A stretch of DNA of 64,000 nt from Panorpa germanica (GCA_963678705.1 OY783220.1:9507001-9571000); one strand, 5' to 3'; shown: positions 23,085 to 35,941, counted from the first letter of the stretch. Notes: generated by a model not told the origin, from the sequence alone. Numbers and translations are program-made.

Positions 23085-23383
23085 CCGGTTTCACACCAAA
23101 GAAACAGTTCTATAAAACACCAACAAAAACACTAATGTTTACACCAAAAAGACAGTTCTTAACTTATGTTGTGAATATTGGCGCTTGTCAGTTGTTGTTT
23201 ATCATGTTTATAATTTTTATGGGACACACAGAAAAACACTAAAAAGAAAACCAGTCTGTTCAGTGAGAACAGTCTGTTTTCGAAAAACAGAACTCTTTTA
23301 AAATAAAACCAAACATGATTTTATTTTGTTTTTTGACAACAAAGTTGTTTTCCAGATTGTCTCTCTGTTGTGAAATCGGTATT
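23085..23383. mobile_element. MITE with about 30-bp imperfect TIRs
   Basis: Left end GCCGGTTTCACACCAAAGAA and right end (reverse complement) ACCGATTTCACAACAGAGAG align with a few mismatches, extending through CAGTCT/CAATCT-type words. No coding capacity. Flanks are AT-rich, so the duplication length is unclear. Confidence 0.5.
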
Positions 23384-24574
23384 ATATACTTACAATATCA
23401 CAAAGTACCTTTCTTTTATTTTTGAGTGTACCACGAAGAAAAACACATTGTGAATTCGAAAGCCCGATCTTAAAATTACAATATTTCAGATGTTCTGGTA
23501 AACATAGATACCACCAGAATGTTAGACAACAAAAGAATCTAAACAAGCAAACTATAACCATATCAGACCCAGTGGGCGGGAGGCAGTATCTACAGTCTAG
23601 TTAAAGTTTAAGGTGAAATAAGATCTTCGAAACCATGCCAGGAAACAAGCCATTACGTTTCGAAGATGTGTTTGCAGATTACAAAAGAAATGTAAATGAC
23701 TGCAGATTTTAGACTACTCCGCCAGATGGCTTTAAGGATTTTGTTTATGTAGTACTATTTGAAGTTGCGCAGTTGTATTATTATCAAATATATGTACAGC
23801 AGGACCAGTCATGCATATTTAGAGGATGTTTAAATCCTTTTTATATATTATATTTGGTTGTGAAAAGGGATTGACAATTTAAAAAATATATATATTGGAG
23901 AAAATAATATAATTGCTAAGTGTAAACAATTGAAAGCGCTGATTCAAGGAGCAGCTGAAATTAATTTATTTAAAGGAATTACTTGAAGATTGGCATACAT
24001 CTCATCAAACAACGTCAAGTCCTAATAATACTTTAGAGCCAGAGTTGAATTACTAAATTTTACCGGTTTAGCAACATATTTTCAAAATTTTATTTACTAA
24101 TAAATTATATTTTTTATTGTAAAAGAAAAAGGATTTCGACAAGGTCACAAAACCACCTGCAAAACACAAAAGATTAATGTTACATTTCATGTAATATTTT
24201 ACTTAAACGTAACCTAGTAATAATTAATCAAAAAAGGTGTCCTTTATTATTTTATAGCTATTTTTAGCTCTTTAAATTTTACAAAGGGCTCTTAATATTT
24301 TTGCTTTTAAGAAATTCTTTGCGTATGCTAATGCGCTAAAGATTTGATTCTTTTTTGAAAATAAAAGTAGAATACGTAAAAAAGCTTTGTATATTAGTTA
24401 GTACCCTGACAATAAATATTTCGTACATTATTTTATCTTGTTGCAAGTGGCGCCGCACATCACATTATCGGAACTAACAGGTTTTTGTCAGCAGTTTATA
24501 TACGTAAACAAATGTACGTTTTCTGACGTTATTAAATCTTTAAATGCATAATTGTATTAAAGTACGTATTAACG
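23384..24574. other. AT-rich spacer with a small open segment
   Basis: At 23635 an ATG in good context opens a 23-codon frame (MPGNKPLRFEDVFADYKRN, then a stop four codons on) followed by more open codons after a TAG. It is too short to credit. Confidence 0.3.
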
Positions 24575-24740
24575 TTTTTCGAAATAGCGACCTCCACCAG
24601 GATCTCAAGATAGAGACTGTTGCCGAAGAAATAAAAGGATTGTAGACTTCACTGTCATCCAAAGGACGAGGTACTCTAACTGTTGGACAACCAAGCGTTA
24701 ACTAGAAGACTTAGGCCAACTGATTTTGAACACATTTTCA
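24575..24740 (+). pseudogene. Jockey-like LINE C-terminal remnant
   Basis: The plus strand near 24580-24680 reads FRNSDLHQDLKIETVAEEIK before a stop, then TSLSSKGRGTLTV. The pattern R-N-x-x-L-H-x-D-L-x-x-x-T-V-x-x-E-I is characteristic of the C-terminal region of Jockey-type non-LTR polyproteins. The same motif, better preserved, is at 38432-38617. Several stops follow; decayed and truncated. Confidence 0.55.
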
Positions 24741-26218
24741 GCGACTCTGTTTCTCGGTCGCAGGGTATGCTTCGTTGCATGCTTTTGATGATGACATCAT
24801 AAGCAGAGATGTGTACACATACTATTCAAAAGTATTTAAATACATACATACATACAAATACGACACAATAAAACCCCCTGATATTCTATTGTTAAAGTTA
24901 TATAAAGTCACGAAACACGGATCGACTATCAGTTTAGTTTCGTTCGTGCCGTTTGTTTTCTCTCACTCGTATACACGTTCGTTCTCTCACTAACAACACA
25001 GTTCCATTCTCATTCGGTTCGGGCAGATTCGGGGTTAAGGTTTGCAATCAGTCGCCTCATGTGCGGACGCCTTAAGAGGAAGAAACCACAATGACAATTA
25101 TATAAGTAGTGTAAAAACAAAAATATAAGTAGTCTATAGTAATATAAATCGTATGTTATAGATATGTTTTGGTTATGGATAAATTGCTGGTTGACCAATA
25201 GACCTTTTATTAGAGAATGTCAGGGGCTGCACAACTGTGCCTAGCTGGTAGAAACTAAGATTATTTGTTTTCATTTAGATTGAAATGTATAACAAATTTT
25301 AGTTGGGTACAAAAAAATATGTTTATTTTGCCTGTGCTTGTACAAAGAGTAATAGTAACAAAATACAAGTTTGTATTATACATAGTAGTAATATTAAAAA
25401 TATACAAGTGCATTTAATACTCCAGAGAACTGCAACGCAATGTATTCAATTTCATCTTGAAATGTAAATAAAACATATCACAAACTGCAACAACATTCCC
25501 TCAGTTATAATATTTTTATAGCTTGTGACATAAAAATCAACAGAACACAGCCATGTTTCTCGGATGTGACAGGCATTAATGTATATTACAAGTAAATGTC
25601 AAAGTTCATTTATATATATATATATAGTTGCGGTGAATGAAACTGTAGACTGTAAAGTGAATATAGTTACAAGTTGAACAACAGGGAAACAACCATAGAA
25701 AATGAAAAAAAAATATTTGAAAATAAATACTGGTATAAAACCGAGAACGTAAATTGAATTGAAAGTATGTGCTCGTAGTTTGAGAGAAGAGAGTTACGTA
25801 AATGTAATGTGATAGCTATGTCAACTACAATCAAAAGCAGAAGGTAAAGTTACGGGGTTGATTGTAATAGGTTATGTAGTTGGTATGATTAAATTGGATG
25901 TAGAGTATTATACGATGAAATAAAATATTGTTACAATTGGCAGATTTTCGATTTTCTAGTGATACTAATGAGAGGTGCTACACGCTATATGTTTCTAAAT
26001 AATTGATATACTAATTAATGATCTATTTATAAATAAAGCTTGAACATTGATCTGACTCCTAAAGTTTATATGGTTTAAATAGCTAATCGTGTGCAAAGTT
26101 ATTAACGTTTTCATTTTTGAAAACATGAAGCGCTAATACAAAGTTAGAAATCGATTATCATTTTAGTACACTGTTGTCATCTATATCAAACTATATAACC
26201 ATGAAGTAATGTTTCACC
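24741..26218. other. AT-rich spacer
   Basis: Short (TA)n near 25613. No gene recognised. Confidence 0.45.
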
Positions 26219-26472
26219 TTAAGGTGAAACGATGCTTGGCCATTTTTTCTCGCGAAATATAGGTGACGATACTATACAGCAGGTTAAATATTATCAAGAA
26301 AACCATGTTTTTTTAAATGTTTAAATCGTTTTATGTAAGTAACTATAAACGCGAATCAAAATCTAAAGCTGCAATTAGTTAGATGAATAACGTATCTACA
26401 TTTTCAGCTTTCTTCCACTGAAAATGAATATTGAAATATGAAAAAATGGAAAAAAGTATCGTTGCACCTTAA
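26219..26472. mobile_element. Family H MITE, TTAA-flanked, copy 1
   Basis: Bounded by TTAA at 26219-26222 and 26469-26472. Inverted ends GGTGAAACGATGCTTGGCC and (reverse complement) GGTGCAACGATACTTTTTTCC. The left boundary sits in the perfect 20-bp palindrome GTTTCACCTTAAGGTGAAAC, as if two such ends abut. TTAA flanks suggest a piggyBac-like origin. Confidence 0.65.
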
Positions 26473-27184
26473 TCCTAAATTAAATACGACTGTACCAAGA
26501 AACTGTATTTATATATCGTCAATCTTTGACGACCTCCATCTGTAGTCGTATAGCGAAACTTTTTATACGGTGGTCCCTTCCCATGGCTTTGTTTTTTTTT
26601 TTTCGTTATAATAAATGAAAAGTTAAAATTAATGATATCGAAAATAAAAAGTAAACAAACAAACAAAATCATTTGTTGTAAAATAATAATTGATTATATG
26701 GAAACTTTTTTAATTTATTAACGTTATAAAAAGCCAACATTTTGATTGATTACTATTGGAACAAAATGTTGAATATTAATTGCACAAAAACTGTACAATT
26801 CCCCATTGTTATAATAATGAAATAGTTAAAATTATACTGGTTATTATTTGTTGTTCTATATGTTTACGCAACTAGTAGATTTATTTTTAAATTGTGCTTG
26901 TGTTTAGTATATGAAATAAATATGCAGTTTTATCAATTTCTAACAATGCATTTCAAAAGAAGCAGAAGTGCATAGCTGATATAGTTTTAGTTAAATCGAT
27001 ATTATAAGAACGGTAACCGACATTTCAATTAAATGTCACAGTTCTAGGACCGTCTGGCGGAAAAGTGGAAAACCAGAGAAGCGGAAGTTGTCACTCCCTG
27101 AGTGGTGACAACCTTGCTGGTGGAGTTCATGGAAAGTCAGACTCCAAAGAAGTTACAATGTGAGATAACTTAAAGGAACGATGA
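26473..27184. other. AT-rich spacer
   Basis: No gene recognised. Confidence 0.45.
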
Positions 27185-27735
27185 AAAATAAGTATATTTA
27201 CGATAATGTTTTTTGACGACACAGTTAATATATAATTATTTCTATAATTGCTACATGATAAAATGATATTTAAAGAATACTTTGTGAAATTTTTATAAAT
27301 AAATATCAAGAAATGAGGCATTGACAGAGAATCTCCGCCAACGTTACAAAAAAAAGTAACATTGCAACTCATAACTCAGAACTCATTACTGGATTTTCTG
27401 AAATCAAAAAACCAAAATGATTTCATTACTTGATAAGTTTCTGCAGGTACCGCTGTCCGATTTGTCATGAAGAAATTTAGAAACTTTGTTATTTTAAAAT
27501 ACGTTAAAACTAAAATAGACTCGACAGCGTTACCTCAGCATTTATGCAAAGAAAGATTGTGCAAAATTTCAAAAGAATCGGTCCAGCAGATTTTGAGCTA
27601 GAGAGGGCACCGACTCTGAAAAAGCTATGTGTTTTAAAATTTGGTGAAAACTTAAAACTCTATATCTCCGACAATTTTACTCCAATCGACTTCAAACTTT
27701 TACACAATAAACTTAATATGTCGTAATAAAAAAAA
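27185..27735 (+). repeat. Dispersed repeat D, copy 1
   Basis: Begins near TACGATAATGTTTTTTGACG and ends at ACACAATAAACTTAATATG followed by an A-run. It matches 40935-41525, 58755-59195 (reverse) and 59990-60565. Shared blocks are AGAATCTCCGC, TTGATAAGTTTCTGCAGG, AAGAATCGGTCCAGCAG and CTATATCTCCGACA. The 60-codon frame within (27544-27726) is broken in the other copies, so it is not a conserved protein. No TIRs were found; the A-rich 3' end leaves a retroposed origin possible. Confidence 0.7.
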
Positions 27736-28310
27736 AAAAAGGTTGAAACCTTACCTCCCCTTAAGGGGGGACGGTTGTATAGATCCCGAAAATTTAAGGT
27801 TTAAAAATAATAAAAAACTATTGTCGTCGCCTCATATATGTGGGCTACTTGCAGTGTTTATTACGGTGGTTACTAACATTCCTTTATCACACCCATATGC
27901 AAACTAATTATGCCTAATTTATAACCTATTCATCATTAAATATTTGCATGTATTCGCCAACCGTATTTGCATTACTCTGCAATAAATTTAACAAACACAT
28001 TGTTACATTAAATAAACATTGTAATATAATTTTATACATCGCAGTCGCAGGTGAAAGGTCACAGTGAAACACATCCCTCCTCCCCCTCTGATATTTGATC
28101 CCTTTAATTAATTACCAACGTATTGAAGCCAGTGGCAAGCGTCAGGTTATTATAAATTTCGAATATGCAAATAAACTAGTATATGCCATTAGCTAATTTA
28201 TTGTGTTATATCATGAAAAATGTGTTATAGATCATATTGATAGTAATGTGAAATTGTATATGCTGTAGAGTCATTAATTTAATTAATCCTGTACTTCCTG
28301 CTACAATGTT
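27736..28310. other. AT-rich spacer
   Basis: No gene recognised. Confidence 0.45.
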
Positions 28311-28690
28311 TTCTATAAAAGTGTACTATATATTAATAAAGTTGGTTACTAGGACCTCAAATATCTCCTTATGTGTTAGGAGATATTAACAATTAAAAAA
28401 GTTAATTCGTCCCTTTAATTATTAAAGAGATTCAACGTTATAGAACATTCCAAGACATGTGACATCACGTCCGCTAAGCTGCTATCTCTTTTATACAACA
28501 GAGCGTAAAAGACCCCTTAATAGTATAGACATGTTATGCTACATCATAAATATGGCCGACATCTGTAGCGCAAAACTACAATTAGAATTTTTAATTGCTA
28601 TATCTTCGTCAACATTTAGATATTTAAAAAAATAGACACGCCAATACACATTTATCAACATAAATTTCAATCAACAATTCAAAAATCGAA
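28311..28690 (-). mobile_element. Family A TIR element, copy 3, internally deleted
   Basis: Reverse-orientation A copy: starts at TTTCTATAAAAGTGTAC and reaches TTCAATCAACAATTC. About half of the interior is missing between the ACAGAGCGTAAAAGA block and the ATATGGCCGAC block. Both termini are lost. Confidence 0.65.
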
Positions 28691-29281
28691 TTCTATTTAT
28701 AAATTATGTAATGTAATAAACACTTGCCAAACTTCACTCGGATCGATTTTAACATTTCTGCGTAAATCACATGGAATAATATTATGTATTTAATTCACTA
28801 CATTAAATAATTTTGTTTTCTTGTGTTAAAAAATGTGCTTAAAACGTATTACAATCCGAGCAATGGAGCCGTGTCAATGGAGACATACTTTATCTAAATT
28901 GCAGGGTGATAAATACACCTAGTACATGTATAACATAAAACCAATATTTAAATATTTAATCCATAAAAATAAAATAGATCCGTAGCGGATTAATGGTTTA
29001 TGAGATATGAGTGTGATTTATAGATATTGGAAATAAACTGTTGTATATATACGTAGCTCATTTCACTGTTTTAAATGAAAATGCATCATCCATCTATTAT
29101 CCATCATCCATCATCCATCATTACACCAAATGAAGTAGCGTCAGTTTATAAGGCTGCTTGTTTATTTACATCATACTTCAGATTACACATGTAAACATAC
29201 GAGTATGTAGAAATTATGTGAGAGCTAGTATGTAATCCGTGTATTGTTTAAATCGAGAAATGAATATCGGGAAACATTGAA
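28691..29281. other. AT-rich spacer with short simple repeat
   Basis: Contains a few CATCCAT units at 29087-29121. Otherwise nothing recognised. Confidence 0.45.
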
Positions 29282-29908
29282 GTTGAAATCCTTCTAAAAT
29301 CAAATACAAATTCCAACTTATATTAAAGTTGAATAGCAATTTAAATTTAACTTGAATTCCAATTTACATTTAAGTTGTATTCCAAATTAAATTTAACTTG
29401 AATTCCAATTTATATTTATGTTGAATTCCAATTTAAATTTAACTTGAATTCCAATTTATATTTATGTTGAATTCCAATTTACAATTATGTTGAATTCCAA
29501 TTTACGTTTAACTTGAATTCCAATTTACATTTTAGTTGAGTTCCAATTTAAATTTAATTAGATATCCAATTTACATTTAAGTTGAATTCCAATTTATATT
29601 AAGGGTAAATTCTAATTTAAATTAAAGAAGAATTCCAAGTTAAATAAAAGTTGAATTCTAACTTAAATTGAAGTTGAATTCATACTTACTTTGAAGCTGA
29701 ATTCTGACTTAAATTGAAGTCAAATTCCAACTTAAACTGAAATTGAATTGCAACTTAATTTGAAGAAAAATTCCACCTTAAATAAAAGTTGATTTCTAAC
29801 TTAAATTGAAGTTGAATTCATACTTACTTTGAAGCTGAATTCTGACTTAAATTGAAGTCAAATTCCAACTTAAACTGAAATTGAATTGCAACTTAATTTA
29901 AAGCTGAT
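29282..29908. repeat. 23-bp minisatellite with 138-bp higher-order unit
   Basis: About 27 head-to-tail units of roughly 23 bp around the core TTGAATTCCAATTTACATT, many carrying GAATTC. The proximal units alternate small variants. The distal units form a block of six monomers (138 bp) present twice: 29641 onward is repeated from 29779 onward, with only about two differences visible over some 125 bp. This is typical of unequal exchange producing a higher-order repeat. Confidence 0.9.
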
Positions 29909-31799
29909 CTGACACAAAACAGATATAAGTATATTCCATAGAAGTAACCATTACAATCATATTTCAGAAAAATAAAATAATCAATCAATAAAAGCAGTAA
30001 TGTATTATTCTTTACAAAATGACTATACCAAATAAATTCAATTATAATCCCAGGATAATTAAATGTTTTCCAATTAAAAGTTTCCCTGGATCTGAACTTA
30101 TAAATATTGTTTTAGTTTAAGGTGTACAGTTTTATTAACCAAGCAAGCTTCAAGTAATAGCACATCAAACCGTAGCACAGCATACAGACTAATAAATCAA
30201 AACAATTGGAAAGTTTAGTACGCGAGGTAGAAAGTTAGACAGTTTTAATCATAAATTCACGTCTTACAGAGTAGTAAGAACCTAAATGTGGAAGAGGGTG
30301 CTGCCTAGCTTGAGGTAGAACTGTAACACTGGTATCTATAGCGTTGAAAGTAAATTAACACCGCTAGAGGCGCTGTTATACATCATCTAAAATTATCAGG
30401 ATAGACTTTACTATAAAATTAGGTTACATACATTGGTCTATAGTCTGATCGAGTGTTCTTTATGGTAGACATTGATTTTCCTTTGCTTCTAGCTTCCAAA
30501 CAGCTTAAAAATGGAAAATCAATTGTATCAAGTCTCAATTGCCTTCCAAAATCTATCACATCGACTCACAATTGTTTTTCAAAATCAATTGTATCTATTT
30601 TTTAGCTCCCTATTTGTGTTGTAGACCCAGTGTTATATATCCATTGCTTAAGGCAATCCATTATATGCCACATAAACTATCTCAGCTGTTTGAATTTATT
30701 AAGTAAGTTGTACTTCATGCCCCTATAACCTTTTGAGAACCATTCTAATACCACATCGTACTAGTACATGCTAATGCTTGTAGGATAAATTAATTACTGC
30801 TTATTATTCTAAAAATTATGTAAATTATTATGTGTATAATTATACATGACAAATTGGTTTTATTAAAATTATAATTTGGTGTTGTATTAAACTAGGGCAG
30901 GAGATGCCAGTGGCGTATTTTGTATGCTTATGCAAAAACATCAATTGCGTTTGAAATACGAAGAGAAAACGGACTCGTAGCTACTTCACTGAGACTTCAG
31001 ACGATTGCCATTGCCACAACAAACAAAAAGCAAAATAAATAAACTTGTTTTTAACATTGCACGAAAATATTACATTTAAAAAAATAAATTCAGCACCTGA
31101 GACCAAATAGCTTTTTCAAATAAATGTACCTTATGTAAATATTCTATATTTAAAGAACACCTTGAGAATATATTAAAATCTACAGCATCTGTCATCATGG
31201 CTGGTTCTGTCCACACCGTGGTCCTGTATGTAAATAGAATTATTTATACACAGGGCGGTTATTTGCGGAGCAAACTACATGGTCCTTTTATTGAACAACG
31301 TCAAATGTAGCAAATGTACCATAGCAGGACAACGTTTGGGACAATACCAAGGACATAGATTGTTTGTTTAATTACAACATCAGACATCCGTAGGAATATC
31401 CTAAAATAATATTAATTGTTTCATAAAATAATTTTAATAAATTCAGAAATTCAATTCAAATTCAGACCCAAAAATTACACTGAGTATAGTCAAGCGGAAT
31501 ATGTGTAAGAGAGAGAGGGGAAGCACCGCAACATGTGAGGAGTGATGGTGAATTTAAGATATATAGTAAAAAGGAGATGGAGGAATTGTTTAAACGAAGG
31601 TAGAGGGTATAAAGTAGGAGAGGAGTCAATATTTTTAAGTTTATTTTAAGACAATTTTACCATATGGCCCAGTCATTTAAGCTTAAATTAGGTAAGAATC
31701 TCGGAATTCGAGATACCCAGCTGTAGTCTGTAAATACTTGTATATTGACACCCTAAAGTTGTCTCAAATCCTACATTTGGTTTATACACCCTACCATAG
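29909..31799. other. AT-rich spacer
   Basis: No gene recognised in nearly 1.9 kb. Short repeated word AAAATCAATTGTATC near 30518 and 30582. Confidence 0.4.
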
Positions 31800-31925
31800 A
31801 AGACGAAACCACAGACCAGAGAGGTGAAGACTTAAAACTATATATCTCCGACAGTTTTAGTCCAAACGACTTCAAATTTTCGCACAATAAATTTAATATA
31901 TTCTACATTAGTATAAAGAAAATGA
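31800..31925 (+). repeat. Dispersed repeat D, 3' fragment
   Basis: GAAGACGAAACCACAGACC, then ATATATCTCCGACAGTTTTA and CGCACAATAAATTTAATAT: the last ~120 bases of family D only. The matching short copy at 57925-58045 has a similar 5' boundary, as 5'-truncated retroposons would. Confidence 0.6.
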
Positions 31926-32903
31926 AAAAAAAAAATTACCAAATCATTTCAATCCAAGTTTCTAAAATAAAGTAAACCCTCACTTATCATAAATATTTAA
32001 TTTTCGTTTAGAATTTCGCCTAATATAAAATTTATTCTTCTTCTTACTATTCATTTCCCAGAAGCGATGTAATAGACCCGACTGTCGGTTCATTTACTGT
32101 GTTTCCCAAATTACATTAATTATTTCTAAGATATGTTAATTTTTAGTTAAATATTCCCACCAGGGCAAAGCAAAGAGAGAAGGGGAGGCAGGAGAGCTAT
32201 TAGTATTTGCTAAAATCACATTATTTAATTATTTTCGTTTATGTGAATTAATGAACTCAACCGACGCGACGTGACGTACACTTTTAAGTAACGTTCACTT
32301 ATGACGTGTTTAAGTGTTCTGTTCTTTATCATAATTAATGAATATGTTAATTAATCTACCTAATACAGTCAGGTGACTTTAACTTTATTATTTTATTCAA
32401 TAGATGTCACTTATGAATTCGTCTTATTTACATATAATCAACTCAGCGAAGTTAAGCCTGTTGAAATAATAAAATGACATCTTATAATATCTATTTTTAA
32501 CGATCTTGTTCTATCCTTCTTTTAAAGACGGGTTTGATCTACAGCTTTACTCTCTTTTTGATTATAAAATGAACGAATGTTGAATTTCTAATTGTTGATT
32601 TAACTGTAGCTTAAGAATAAATACATATTCGCATATTCTGCTTTTATTCATCAGCGAGTTATTAAATTTGTGCTATAAATATCGCATCTCATCACTTATG
32701 ATGGAAATCATTTGAAACAGAAAACAAAATATAAGACTTTCATTCATAACTCGGTACTTGGCAAACGTTTCCGTTTAATTCTAGAGAAGGCACGCAATGA
32801 ATAATGTCTTAAACCATAGGCGTACGCAAGGGGGATAATTAAAGGGTCATATAGATACAAATTGAAAGATTGAGAGGATTGATTTTAAAACACACACAGG
32901 TAT
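31926..32903. other. AT-rich spacer
   Basis: No gene recognised. Confidence 0.45.
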
Positions 32904-33165
32904 CCTAGTAAACATTTTGGAGCATTTTGGAGTCACTTTGACATCATATTGAAGATGCGTATGATTTTTTTGTCATGAAAGAGTTCATTTATAGTTCAGT
33001 TTCTCACAATCGTTCATATGAAATGTCTACTTTATCGGCTACGGATGACGGAACCACTCCACCTGTCGGAATACAAATGAAGATAACATTGATGCGAACT
33101 GTAATTGAAGTGAAATAGTGATAGAAACTTCACAAAAAGGGACACTTCAACAAATGTTTACTGGG
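32904..33165. mobile_element. Family J TIR element, copy 1
   Basis: Starts CCTAGTAAACATTTTGGAG and ends CAACAAATGTTTACTGGG, giving inverted ends of about 14 bp. The body (TTTGTCATGAAAGAGTTCAT, CGTTCATATGAAATGT, GAAATAGTGATAGAAAC) recurs at 44040-44257. No coding capacity. Confidence 0.65.
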
Positions 33166-33682
33166 ATCCAAAACTTTGAGGTCTACAGAATGTTGTTCCA
33201 TTATGAAGAACTATGCGACATATGTACTTATATATATAGTTAAGTATTGTTCCGAATAAAATTTAAACATTTATTTTATGAGACTTTAAAATTATCATTT
33301 ATAAAGGCGACTTAATATTTTTTTTAATTTCATACACATAGACATAAAAATATTATTACTTAGAAGCATCTATCTATCTCTCTCTTACTAATTATTTCAT
33401 ATTCATCCCTTAACAATTCCAGAATCCATATTGTACACCCATAGCAGGTATTAAGAAATTCCTTTTGACCATCGTAGGTTTAAAAAAAGTTTACAGAGTT
33501 TAAATTGCATAAGACGATAGGATCATGATTTCGTTTAGGACTAAGGGAGGGTCATATAATAATGTTTAGGGCGAGACGAGGTTTACTTTACTGTATTTAG
33601 TATGAAAAGAGGAGTATAGATCCCTTTTAGATTCAGGATAGGTCTAATATTTCGACTTGAGTTTAAAGCATATTTAGCGGTC

Positions 33683-33695
33683 ATTTTAAATCAAT
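33683..33695. repeat. SINE target-site duplication, left
   Basis: ATTTTAAATCAAT, repeated exactly at 34069-34081. Confidence 0.85.
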
Positions 33696-34068
33696 CTTCT
33701 TCTTCTTCAGTGGCTCGACAGCCCTGGGTGGGCCCTGGCCTTGTCAAGAATTTTTTCCGAATGATTTAATTACTTGAGATTTCGTAACAAGGTTTTTTTC
33801 ACGGGGTGGAGTTGTTAGCACCACGTGCAACCCCCAGCCTGGAGGACCAGTCCCCTGATATAATCTTCAGGGGCAGGGTGCCCAGGCACTGGGTACCCAT
33901 TTTAGTCGCCTCTTACGACATGCATGAGCAACATTGGGACTATTCTTTCACACCCGGTCACCACTCGGGAATTATAACCAAAACCCAGATAATATCTGGC
34001 TCGGGGATCGAATCCGAGGACATAGTAGTCAGAGTCAAGCATCAATGCTCTCGTCTACTGTGCCATTT
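33696..34068 (-). mobile_element. Complete tRNA-derived SINE
   Basis: On the minus strand the element starts near 34068 with a tRNA-like head: a box-A-like TGGCACAGTAGACGAGAGC, a GCATTGATGCTTGAC arm and a box-B GGATTCGATCC. It ends at 33696 in (GAA)n, seen as CTTCTTCTTCTTC on the plus strand. The tail-proximal part contains GGCCAGGGCCCACCCAGGG. The exact 13-bp duplication ATTTTAAATCAAT flanks it. RNA polymerase III internal promoters are thus preserved by eye. The 89-codon plus-strand frame at 33806-34075 is the antisense of the SINE, not a gene. A decayed head of the same family is at 17066-17155. Confidence 0.88.
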
Positions 34069-34081
34069 ATTTTAAATCAAT
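34069..34081. repeat. SINE target-site duplication, right
   Basis: Exact copy of 33683-33695. Confidence 0.85.
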
Positions 34082-34693
34082 AGAAAAACGCAATATTTGG
34101 GTGACATTTGGCAGATATTGTGTTTCAGTACTAACCTCAGAGTTTGTACGTTAGATTAAAATAAAAATATCACCACTTTTCACGGAAATATTGTGTTTTT
34201 CTATTCATTTAAAATGATCGTTCTTATTGAAAGATCCTATAGTTTCCAGTTCACCCTTCCTGGTAAATATTCTGCGGACGCCCATGTTTCCTCTGATTAC
34301 AAGAGGTCACTGTATTAAATTACTCGTGGAATTGCTGGAATAAATTTATTTAATGTATAAAAGTTTTTTACTTCAAGGAAAATACTGAAAGCTCTCAATG
34401 CAGGATAACGATTCTGGGACTGGGATAAGTGTACAACGTGAAGAAATGCAAATCAGTTGGATGGAATCTTTTATGATAATGCAGCTATGATCATTATTAT
34501 TGTTCTTCTACATAAACAAAACTATTTCATTTTAATTGTTAGGGCGATGTTTATTTATTCAGCAGCGGATGATGGCATAATGATCGAGAGTAGGTTGGCT
34601 TATCTCACACTGGAACCCTGCGAGTTTTCAGTACGATTTATTGAAGTTGCATCACATTAACTCTCTTTATCATTAAGACGCTTCTACTTTAAT
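34082..34693. other. AT-rich spacer
   Basis: No gene recognised. The 67-codon frame at 34457-34660 has no features. Confidence 0.45.
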
Positions 34694-35015
34694 GTTTAAC
34701 AGAAAGAGTAGAGTGGAAAGGAGATTGTGCAGTTATTAAAGGTAGGTATTGAAGGGAAGCGGTGGATGGCGGAGATAGAGAGAAGGAGCGAGAAAAGAGA
34801 AGGACAGAGTAGGAACAGGAGGTGTTTAAAATTATCTGTTTTGTTTGTATTTTTCTTTTTTTTTTGGAAAGAGTGGGAATTGGTAGATAGTACGTAATTA
34901 AGCACAATGATATGTAATTTAATGATTGATTTAATGATTTAAGATGAGAGAAGCGGAAGAATGTAGTGCTTAATGGCAAAAACATTACAATAACATATTA
35001 ACACAGAAAGTAATA
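34694..35015 (+). mobile_element. LINE beta 3' end
   Basis: Coding remnant of the last residues before the stop (GATTGTGCAGTTATTAAAGG and GGTGGATGGCGGAGATAG, equivalent to the end of LINE alpha's protein), then a T-rich stretch and GAGTGGGAATTGGTAGATAG. The same order is found at 50490-51030. The two minus-strand frames here are antisense shadows. Confidence 0.65.
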
Positions 35016-35941
35016 AAAATGCTTATTATATATCTGTATCGTTTTTCCTTCTCGAAGATGGTCTGTCCATGACTTTCTAAACACGTAGAAATGAGACGTT
35101 GACCGCGCACTTTATGTACAAAGTTGTGTGTTTCACAACGCGGCACTTTGATCTACATACGTATGAACCGTATTATGGAGACGCACGTTTGAACTGATAA
35201 CTTTTTGATACAATGGTGTATTGATAATTATTAAAGTATAAACTTCCTCTTATGATAAAGTGTGTTTATGTGAAACAACTTTAATACACTCTACTGAAAA
35301 GTCGACATCGTGGTTAAGTGGTCTGTTCTAATTAAACTAATCAAAAAATCGTGTTATGCTGTTATGTAATTCACATATATAAGGCAACGACAACTGCCAA
35401 CATAGCATGATGACGTATGTGATAGGACTCGCCATCGAAAATAGGCCAAAGTTACACAACAAATTAAATTAAAAAGACAAAATCTTATTATTTATTGTTA
35501 AATGTAAACGTGATAAAACAACAAAGTCTGTGAAACATTTCTCTGTAAAAAACATTTCATAATTATATTTCAGTAATGTAAAATATAGGGTAAAATGAAA
35601 TTATAAAAAAATATCGTCCCTAATATGACTTTTGTCATGTTGTCGCGGGGCTTTGAATGGATGAAAGCTAAATTATGCAAATTAAGTTTGAACAAAACGA
35701 GAAAAAAATATGTTGTAAATATGAATAATGTATATTGAATAAAATATGAAATTTCAATTATATTTAAATAATAGCTGTCAAGTAAATACAAATAAAAATA
35801 CACACACACAGACACAGACAGATAGACAAGAGAAGCGGCTGGCTTTCATAATACGAAGGACATGACGAGCGATGGTCATGAATTTTGCATATCAGAAACT
35901 TTGTCAGTCATAAGGACTTACAGTGTTTGTTGTATTTAAAT
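35016..35941. other. AT-rich spacer
   Basis: CA-rich stretch at about 35800-35822. No gene recognised. Confidence 0.45.

Noticed and set aside
27544-27726. 60-codon frame in repeat D as a conserved small protein
   Set aside because: The corresponding frame in other D copies is broken by stops.
33806-34075. 89-codon plus-strand frame
   Set aside because: Antisense of the tRNA-derived SINE.
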